The translations under genes and the position numbers were made by a program. Below are positions 33,339 to 39,659 of a DNA stretch of 39,659 nucleotides, in pieces (the first letter of the stretch is position 1; every line of letters starts with the position of its first letter). This stretch comes from Calothrix anomala FACHB-343 (lineage in GTDB: Bacteria; Cyanobacteriota; Cyanobacteriia; Cyanobacteriales; Nostocaceae): NCBI RefSeq assembly GCF_014696435.1, contig NZ_JACJQG010000082.1:1-39659 (forward strand), in the 5' to 3' direction. The notes under the pieces are model-generated. The model was given only the letters and a program-made list of their open reading frames with translations. It made no database searches and had not been told where the DNA came from.

Positions 33339-35645
33339 TTAATTACCTGGCAACAGCAAACTATTCTTAATCGCTTCCCGCACATCGGGGGTAATTTCCG
33401 CAGAACTATTGAGACAATCTAATAGTAGTTGATTAGCGTACCAATACTGTTGTAATTGTTGCCAATCTTGTTGATTAAACTGCCAATCATGCCCAATTTG
33501 GCGCTCATCAATCATCAATTTTCGTAGGTTATCAATCCAAGCTTCTCCATGATTCTGCCACCAAATTTTTAGTGTTTCTCTACTTTGTTTTTGTGAGGGT
33601 AGCTGTTTTTTTAAATCTTGCAGCGATGTTTGTAAAGCTGGCTTTTCCTTCAATAAATGTTTTAAATCTAGGGCTAAACTTAAAGCAAACAACCGTTGAA
33701 AGAATATATCTGCCGTCATGGTTAAGCTGACAGCTAAAGCGTGAGTTAAGGCTAAATCTAAGGCTAAATCAGTGCAGAGATTTCCGGCTAAACGCCCATC
33801 TAAAGATATCGCAAAAATTTGGTTGCGAGCTAGAGGATGCTCTGGTGGCAAGGCTATGGTAAAGTAAAATGCCCGGATACTCGCTGGATGATAAGATGCT
33901 TGAATATCAGCAGATTTTTCTGTTACCCAAGTCATAAAATCATTTAATTTACTCTTGACGGTGGCTAAAGCCGCAATTTTTTGCTGCATGAGCTGCAATA
34001 AATCATCAGCAGGCTTTAACATCCCGACAGTGAGTAAAAATATTTCTCGCCAACGTTCTTCATGAATATGACTAACTAGTTCTTGCAGTGTTAAGCTATT
34101 GGCATTCGCAAAAATTTCTCTGGCTGTAAAATACTCTTGAAATGTTAAATGGGAAAAAGAATAAATTCCTCTAGCTCTTTCAATTAGTAACCCATGTTGA
34201 GCTTCAATTGCTTTTAATACCGCTTCGCTTTCTAATTCCAAAGCATCTGTATCTTGTATGGCTTGGGGAAGCTGAGATAAATAGTCAGCAATCAGTTGGC
34301 GCATTTTATTTTCTGGGAGAAAATACTGCCCTTGGGTAAAGGTAACTGCTGCTACGTGACTCAGGAGTTTAATTTTTTGCAGGAGTGATAAATTGCGATA
34401 AAGGCGATCGCGTTTAATTCCTCTAGCTTCATCCCAACGGACTAAGAGTAAGTCTAACCCTTGTTTATATAGTTCAGCACGTTGCGAGGGAAAATCTTCG
34501 GCAAATTGAAATAACAAACAGGTAAGATTTAATAAAATTGGTGTAGCTGCCAATTCGAGAATGGGGGCATTTTCTGGCAGTTCCAATTTTTGCATAAACT
34601 TCTGTGCCAATTCCTGAGCTTTAGCTGGGGTTTTTTTGGCAATGACTAAAAACCATTTGTAGGCAAATGTGATAATTTGTAATTTCGTAAAATCAGCAAT
34701 TTCAACTTCTGTAAATCCTTGGAATCTATAATGCTGGGCAGCAATGCGGCAACTAATAATAATTTTATTTTGATGAAATATTTCTAAAAATTGCCGGATA
34801 ATTTTAGTGATTCTTTCGCTATCTTTTTCGGCAACTTCATCTAAAGCATCTAACAAAATTAAAGCTCTACCGTGAGATAATATGGTAATTATTTGCTGTT
34901 CGGTAATATTAAAATGGACAAAACTGTTAAAAATATAATTTACTAAATTAGTTTGCGGTATATCTTTAGTATCTTCTGCTAAATTTTTTAAATTAATAAA
35001 AATTGGCAAGCAGTCCGCTTGAAATAATCCTTGATTACAGCTAATAGCCACTGACTGTAAAAAGGTAGTTTTGCCTGAGCCTGGTTTACCTAATATCATC
35101 AGCTTAGAATATTGGACAACTGCTTCTAGTCCGCTTACCCGTTGTTGTCGGACTTGACCTAAGCCGAAGCGCTCAAATTTATCAGATTGACAGTTTTGTA
35201 ATTCATTAATATCTATCCAAGTTTTACTACTCATTTCCTCCAAAATATTCACATCTACATATAGTTCATTTAAGGCGATGGGACGGGCGATATCTAAAAG
35301 ATGTAAGGTTCCACACTGGGCTTGGATTTTCCCATAGTGCAGAGACCTTAGCCTGTCTACTAAATTATTAATATCTAAAGTCGCCTGGGTTGGTTTATCT
35401 GCTGGGACTGCTTCTTCTTCTGTAGACTGTTGCAATATTTCTGCTGGGTCTAATTCTAGCGCCAAGCAAATTTCATTAAAAGCTTGGCGATCAATGGGTT
35501 TACCAGTGAAGAATTTCCAAATTGGTTGGCGGGTTTCCAAGCCAACAGTTGCGGCTAAATATTCTTGCGTCCAGCCTTTACGTTTAAAGGCTTGTTTAGC
35601 TTTTCTAATACCTTCTACAGATGCTTGTAGCGATCGCTTTGCCAT
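33339..35645 (-). CDS. HTH-NACHT NTPase (STAND family)
   Basis: This is a 768-residue protein. Residues about 10-72 form a helix-turn-helix-like region (KGWTQEYLAATVGLETRQPIW). The NACHT ATPase follows at about 178-340, with Walker A GKPGSGKTT (186-194) and Walker B ALILLDALDEV (261-271). The winged-helix region has LATPILLNLTCLLFQF and the FSHLTFQEYF motif (about 498-507). The C-terminal 250 residues are helical and not recognised: no TPR, WD40 or pentapeptide repeats are seen. STAND NTPases are signal-triggered switches, and several bacterial NACHT proteins defend against phage. The cyanobacterial class with an N-terminal HTH has no proven role, so this could be defence or regulation. No adjacent defence genes support the former. 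Confidence 0.88.
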   Translation of the reverse strand: MAKRSLQASVEGIRKAKQAFKRKGWTQEYLAATVGLETRQPIWKFFTGKPIDRQAFNEICLALELDPAEILQQSTEEEAVPADKPTQATLDINNLVDRLRSLHYGKIQAQCGTLHLLDIARPIALNELYVDVNILEEMSSKTWIDINELQNCQSDKFERFGLGQVRQQRVSGLEAVVQYSKLMILGKPGSGKTTFLQSVAISCNQGLFQADCLPIFINLKNLAEDTKDIPQTNLVNYIFNSFVHFNITEQQIITILSHGRALILLDALDEVAEKDSERITKIIRQFLEIFHQNKIIISCRIAAQHYRFQGFTEVEIADFTKLQIITFAYKWFLVIAKKTPAKAQELAQKFMQKLELPENAPILELAATPILLNLTCLLFQFAEDFPSQRAELYKQGLDLLLVRWDEARGIKRDRLYRNLSLLQKIKLLSHVAAVTFTQGQYFLPENKMRQLIADYLSQLPQAIQDTDALELESEAVLKAIEAQHGLLIERARGIYSFSHLTFQEYFTAREIFANANSLTLQELVSHIHEERWREIFLLTVGMLKPADDLLQLMQQKIAALATVKSKLNDFMTWVTEKSADIQASYHPASIRAFYFTIALPPEHPLARNQIFAISLDGRLAGNLCTDLALDLALTHALAVSLTMTADIFFQRLFALSLALDLKHLLKEKPALQTSLQDLKKQLPSQKQSRETLKIWWQNHGEAWIDNLRKLMIDERQIGHDWQFNQQDWQQLQQYWYANQLLLDCLNSSAEITPDVREAIKNSLLLPGN

Positions 35646-35889
35646 TAGTTTTATTAAAAAATAGATATTGTTTTAGTTTTTCGTATACAAAATATACAAC
35701 TTATACAAATTGGACGTAATCTTATACTGGAAACATAACACAACTAGGAAGACGACTTATTTATAATAGTCTCAAGTCAGCCAATTCTACATACCCAACT
35801 AGCTTATGGCATTGCTAAACAATATTTTGCCTTGTCGAGCAATGCCGAAGCTTTTATTTTAAACAAACTGGTGTTATCTAGAAGAAATT

Positions 35890-37083
35890 TTAGAAGAAAT
35901 TTTCTAACTCTGCTGCCGGTAATGGACGACTTAAAAGAAATCCTTGCATAGCATCACAGTTATTTTGGCGTAAGAAATCTAGTTCTGCTTCTGTGTCCAC
36001 ACCTTCAGCTATGACTCGCAAATTAAGATTATGAGCCATTTCCATGACAGCTATTGTCAGTGCGGCTTTCTCTTGATTGGAGTTGACATTATGAATGTAG
36101 TATCTTCCTATTTTTAAGGTATTAATCGGTAATTCTTTGAGATTGGTTAAGGAAGAATAGCCGATACCAAAGTCATCTAGGGCAATTTTCACACCTAAAG
36201 CACTGAGTTTTTGCAGAATTGCGATCGCTCTATTTAAATTCTGCATAACTATACTTTCACTGATTTCTATTTCTATCCGTTCTGGTGCGACTTTCTTTTG
36301 CAGGAGAATGGCAGAGATATCTTCAATAAACTGGGGACAGTAAAATAAACTGCTGGAAACATTGATATTAATAGTCAATGACAAGAAATCTAGATTATAC
36401 TGCCACATCTTAATTTGATCGCAGATGCTAGTGAATACCCAGTTTTCTAGGGGGAGAATTAAACCTTTAGCTTCGGCGACTTCCATAAATTCTAAAGGCG
36501 GGACTGAACCTAGTTCTGGACTTTGCCAGATCAGAACATTTTCGGCAGCAATAATTTTACCTGAGGCAATATCTATTATTGGTTGATAATATAATTCAAA
36601 TTCTTGAAATTCATCTTGTTTAACTACTCGCTGTAAATAAACTTCTAACAATTGCATTTTGGGTGAGCTAGCCATTGTTGCTGACTGAGTTGATAACAAG
36701 TGCTTTTTCAAAGCAGCCTGTTTTTCTAGCCGATTCACAATTGCACTTAATAATTCAGCCCTGGTAAATGGCTTAGTTAGGTAATCATCTGCTCCCATAT
36801 CCATTCCTTGACGAAAATCGGCTTTAGCAGATTTAGCGGTGAGAAAGATAAAGGGAATTGTCGCCGTTGCAGGGTCTTGACGTAATGTGGTTAACACGCC
36901 ATAACCATCCAATTCGGGCATCATCATATCACATAAAATTAAATCGGGAATTTCTGATAATGCTAAATTTAGCCCAATTTTGCCATTAGCAGCCGCAATC
37001 GTATCAAAATCTTCAGCTTCTAGTAAATCTAAAATATTTTCTCTGACTAATTCTTCATCTTCAATAACTAAAATTTTTGTCAT
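35890..37083 (-). CDS. Receiver-EAL protein with altered EAL signature
   Basis: This 397-residue response regulator has a receiver at 1-120 (D52, T82, K104) and an EAL domain at about 155-397. EAL domains hydrolyse c-di-GMP. Retained here are E181, N241 (NVS), the EISE region (273-276), D303-D304 (DDFG), K324, E360 (AEGV) and Q380 (QGF). However, the signature EAL reads ENV (181-183), and the LKID motif reads LKIG (G326). These changes may lower or abolish hydrolysis and leave binding. The kinase gene ends 4 bases upstream, so the two form a two-component pair. Confidence 0.92.
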   Translation of the reverse strand: MTKILVIEDEELVRENILDLLEAEDFDTIAAANGKIGLNLALSEIPDLILCDMMMPELDGYGVLTTLRQDPATATIPFIFLTAKSAKADFRQGMDMGADDYLTKPFTRAELLSAIVNRLEKQAALKKHLLSTQSATMASSPKMQLLEVYLQRVVKQDEFQEFELYYQPIIDIASGKIIAAENVLIWQSPELGSVPPLEFMEVAEAKGLILPLENWVFTSICDQIKMWQYNLDFLSLTININVSSSLFYCPQFIEDISAILLQKKVAPERIEIEISESIVMQNLNRAIAILQKLSALGVKIALDDFGIGYSSLTNLKELPINTLKIGRYYIHNVNSNQEKAALTIAVMEMAHNLNLRVIAEGVDTEAELDFLRQNNCDAMQGFLLSRPLPAAELENFF

Positions 37084-37087
37084 ATTT

Positions 37088-39586
37088 TTAACCTATGGTA
37101 ATTTGATTATTTAAGGGGATAGTAACTTTAAATTTTGTGCCTACGCCTAATGTGCTGTCAACCGAAATTTTCCCATTGTGGATATCAACACACTTTTTCA
37201 CAATAGCCAATCCTAATCCTGTACCCAAGATATTATCTACATTGCTGGCTCGATGAAATGATTCAAATAAATATGGTATATCTTCGGGAGGAATACCAAT
37301 GCCTTGGTCTTGGACTTCAAATATTACTTGACCTCCTTGACAATTTAGCGTAAACTCTACGAGGCAATTAGATGGAGAATATTTGATAGCATTGTTCAGT
37401 AAATTACTGAGGATATATTTCAGTAATTTTTTATCCATCAAACATGGTATAGCTTCTAACTGACTAGTAAAAGAGATGAGATGGGGATTGTTGTGTTCTA
37501 TTCCCACTTCTTCTACAAGTTGATGGCAGTATTGCACTAAATCAAAGGCTGTGGGTTTTAATTCTAAAATTCCCGCTTCAGCGTTACCAATAAACAAAAC
37601 ATCGTGTAACATATCGGTCATTCGCTTCACAGCAGTTTGAATTCGTTGCAAGTGTGTAATTTGTTTTTCTTCAGTCCATTTATGGCGATAATGTTCTAAT
37701 AATTCGGCAGAAGATAGGATAGTGCTTAAAGGCGTGCGGAATTCATGGGAAGTCATGGAAATAAACCGCGATTTGAGGTCGTTGAGTTCTTTTTCTTTTT
37801 CTAAGGCGAGGATCAATTCTTGCTCTAATTGCTTTTGTTCGGTAATATCTGCGCAATAACCGACAAATTCTACAAGCTCACCGAGCCGATCTCGGACTAA
37901 TCTACCTGTATCATATATCCAACGATAGCTGCCGTCTTTATGTAAAAAACGGTATTTCAATTTATAGTAACCGCGCTCTACGGCAGATGAAAGTTGAGCC
38001 AACACCTGGGATATATCATCTGGGTGAATGTGATTCAACCAAAAACTGCTATCTTCAAGAAATTCCCTGGCTTCATAACCCATCATTGCTTTGACATTTT
38101 CGCTGAGAAAGATAGCGCCAAAATCTCCTGATGTTTTGCAAGTATAGATGACGGCGGGGGTAGAAGAGAGTAGGTATTGCAGCCTTTGTTGACTAACAAG
38201 TAGTTCTATTTCTGCTTGCTGGCGTTTGGTAATATCTGTTTGAATGCCGATGTAGTGAGTTAGATTACCTGTGACATCATAAACAGGAGAAATATTTAAC
38301 TCATGCCAAGCTAGTTCTTTATCTCTGCGATAATTACGGAGAATCAGGGTAAAATCTTGACCGGCTTGCATTGCGGCATTCAATTCTTGTAAATCTTGCG
38401 GATGAATTTCATGATTTTGGAACAAACAAAAGCTTTGTCCTATGACATCGGCGGCGCTGTAGCCTGTCATTTGTTCGTAAGCAGAATTAACATAAATGAT
38501 GGGGCCGTTAGGGATGCTGGCATCAGCAATGATAATACCATTACTGCTGGCGGCGATCGCGCGATCGCGTAGTCTTAAACTTTCTTCTGCTAGCTTATGT
38601 TGGGTAATATCTGTATATATACAAACTGTACCCACTGTTTTGTTTGTAGCATCTTTAATAGCATCAGCACATAAATATACCTGCACCAGATGACCGCTAC
38701 GGACTTGCATTGTGACTTCTCCACGCCAAGATTCACCCTGTAGGAGACTATGCATTACCTGTTGATAGTCTGCTAGTTCGGTAAAAATTACAGATAGGCC
38801 GCCAATGGTTTGTAGTTCCTCTAAACTGTATTCATAGAGTTTGATGAATGCGGGGTTAATATAAGAAGTTTCCCCAGCAATATTACCCATAGAAATAGCA
38901 TCGCTGGCGCTTTCAATAGCTTTGCGAAAACCTAATAATGATTCTTCTTGTGATTGTCGCTCGGTAATATCTGTACAGATCCCACAAACAGCATAAGCTA
39001 CACCACGCTCATCTTTTAAAGGGAAATTAATTGTTAAATAATTATGTAATTTATCTAACTGAGGAACTATTTCTTCTACAGTAATGGCGATGTCATTAGT
39101 AATTACCCGATGGTGATTAGCTGCAAATTGATCGGCAATTTCTGGACTCCAAATTTCGTATATGCTTTTGCCCAATATTTCTGCTTGCTGAATATTGAAT
39201 AGTTGTTCGTATTGGCGATTAATTAGTAAGTATTTGTTGTCAGTATCGACAATATAAATCACTGTTGAGGAATTATCTAAAATTGCCTTTAGCAGCTGTT
39301 GACTGTTTTGCAATGATATTGCTGCTTGTTGTCGCTGGGTAACATCACGACTGATACCCCGATAGCCTTGGAATTCACCTGCTGAGTCAAAGAAGGGTAC
39401 ACCAGTAGTTTCTAGCTCCACTAGACTACCATTTTGATGAATTTGGGTATTTTCTAAACCTTGGAATGCTTGGGGTGTCACAAAAATTTTGGCAAAATCT
39501 GCACTCAGATGCGATCGCCTTGGCAATAGCATAAACTCTAGAGGGCTTTTCCCTAAGAGGGTGTTTGAAAAGTTTTTAGGGGTCAA
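37088..39586 (-). CDS. Multi-PAS histidine kinase, 5' end cut off by an insertion element
   Basis: This is the open remainder of a large soluble kinase. It begins in the middle of a PAS domain (residues about 12-88, with PAC-type GYRGISRDVTQRQQ). Whole PAS domains follow at about 93-213, 214-333, 335-458 and 465-585. HisKA has H614 (MTSHEFRTP); the ATPase has N731/N732, D760 and GTGLGL. It has no receiver or HPt, so it would phosphorylate the receiver-EAL protein 4 bases downstream. The frame can open at a TTG at 39586, but the first codons read the end of an IS5-like element (from about 39559), so the natural N-terminus, and possibly more domains, lies beyond the element. The gene is probably broken, unless transcription and initiation from within the element restore a shortened kinase. 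Confidence 0.85.
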   Translation of the reverse strand: MTPKNFSNTLLGKSPLEFMLLPRRSHLSADFAKIFVTPQAFQGLENTQIHQNGSLVELETTGVPFFDSAGEFQGYRGISRDVTQRQQAAISLQNSQQLLKAILDNSSTVIYIVDTDNKYLLINRQYEQLFNIQQAEILGKSIYEIWSPEIADQFAANHHRVITNDIAITVEEIVPQLDKLHNYLTINFPLKDERGVAYAVCGICTDITERQSQEESLLGFRKAIESASDAISMGNIAGETSYINPAFIKLYEYSLEELQTIGGLSVIFTELADYQQVMHSLLQGESWRGEVTMQVRSGHLVQVYLCADAIKDATNKTVGTVCIYTDITQHKLAEESLRLRDRAIAASSNGIIIADASIPNGPIIYVNSAYEQMTGYSAADVIGQSFCLFQNHEIHPQDLQELNAAMQAGQDFTLILRNYRRDKELAWHELNISPVYDVTGNLTHYIGIQTDITKRQQAEIELLVSQQRLQYLLSSTPAVIYTCKTSGDFGAIFLSENVKAMMGYEAREFLEDSSFWLNHIHPDDISQVLAQLSSAVERGYYKLKYRFLHKDGSYRWIYDTGRLVRDRLGELVEFVGYCADITEQKQLEQELILALEKEKELNDLKSRFISMTSHEFRTPLSTILSSAELLEHYRHKWTEEKQITHLQRIQTAVKRMTDMLHDVLFIGNAEAGILELKPTAFDLVQYCHQLVEEVGIEHNNPHLISFTSQLEAIPCLMDKKLLKYILSNLLNNAIKYSPSNCLVEFTLNCQGGQVIFEVQDQGIGIPPEDIPYLFESFHRASNVDNILGTGLGLAIVKKCVDIHNGKISVDSTLGVGTKFKVTIPLNNQITIG

Positions 39587-39659
39587 ATTTTATGCTAGCC
39601 GCCTCACCATAATACGGATCATAGCAAGGTAGATAAAGGTTTCTGAAGTTTCGGGTAAT
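39559..39659 (-). mobile_element. IS5-like insertion element, right-hand end (partial)
   Basis: The outer end appears to be GGGTGTTTGAAAAGTTTTT (from about 39559), typical of cyanobacterial IS ends, followed 20-30 bases later by the stop codon of a transposase read leftward. The rest lies outside the window. The insertion interrupts the PAS kinase gene. The target duplication cannot be seen because the other side is missing. Confidence 0.65.
39590..39659 (-). CDS. IS5-family transposase, C-terminal fragment
   Basis: The minus strand encodes the last 22 residues, reading LPETSETFIYLAMIRIMVRR, followed by LA and the TAA stop at 39590-39592. The (S/T)xFIYLAMIRIMVRRL ending is the usual C-terminus of IS5-type transposases in cyanobacteria. 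The start is off the window. Only the family can be named. Confidence 0.7.
   Translation of the reverse strand, partial: LPETSETFIYLAMIRIMVRRLA

Noticed and set aside
38210-38585. PAS domain of the truncated kinase as a LOV photosensor
   Set aside because: Its sequence resembles LOV (GPIIYVNSAYEQMTGY), but the flavin motif GRNCRFLQ reads GQSFCLFQ, with the cysteine one position off, so flavin adduct formation is not expected.
1-39659. tRNA or rRNA genes
   Set aside because: I saw no cloverleaf with a GTTCRANYC T-loop or rRNA-like sequence in the intergenic regions that I could support.

Overview
The window looks like a filamentous, Nostoc/Calothrix-type cyanobacterium. It is AT-rich and full of the HIP1 octamer GCGATCGC. 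It carries heptamer short tandem repeats (for example at 1608-1655, 3100-3147 and 31191-31257), a fused PyrF-PyrE enzyme, large PAS/GAF hybrid histidine kinases and an H-NOX protein very close to the Nostoc type. Gene calls rest on motifs and family features I could read; no database search was possible.

Layout. 1-108 is a decayed TnpB-type transposase fragment. 179-3973 holds housekeeping genes on the minus strand: an AI-2E family permease, PyrF-PyrE, and a periplasmic MsrP/sulfite-oxidase-like molybdoenzyme. 3974-4612 is non-coding, with two related hairpins and a good promoter. 4613-11061 (minus) is a signalling cluster: a receiver-only regulator, CheB, CheR, and a CHASE3-HAMP-GAF hybrid kinase with three receivers. 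11357-17125 (plus) holds an H-NOX gas sensor, an overlapping HNOBA-PAS-PAS-GAF hybrid kinase ending in HPt, and a receiver-PP2C phosphatase. 17100-20018 (minus) holds a lone STAS protein, an RsbW-type ATPase/kinase, a STAS domain fused to an exopolysaccharide-priming sugar transferase, and a PssE/PssD glycosyltransferase pair. 20448-31159 is the rest of a Wzx/Wzy-type exopolysaccharide locus: two paralogous GT2 enzymes, a GT4, a Wzx flippase, a GT61 on the opposite strand, a Wza-like exporter, a Wzz/GumC-like chain-length protein without kinase domain, and a Wzy-like polymerase. 31320-35645 (minus) carries a cupin, a sorbosone-dehydrogenase-like lipoprotein and an HTH-NACHT NTPase. 35890-39586 (minus) is a PAS histidine kinase and receiver-EAL pair whose kinase 5' end is interrupted by an IS5-like element running off the right edge.

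How it may work together. The most interesting part is the unbroken run from gas sensor to polysaccharide synthesis. H-NOX would act on the HNOBA kinase. That kinase also has a GAF domain with two cysteines placed as in DXCF cyanobacteriochromes. Phosphotransfer through its HPt could reach the receiver-PP2C protein. A PP2C phosphatase, an RsbW-type kinase and STAS proteins are the three parts of a partner switch. Here one STAS domain is covalently joined to the enzyme that starts exopolysaccharide synthesis. I infer a NO/O2 (and perhaps light) controlled partner switch acting directly on the priming glycosyltransferase instead of on a sigma factor. Each domain is seen in the sequence; the wiring is inference.
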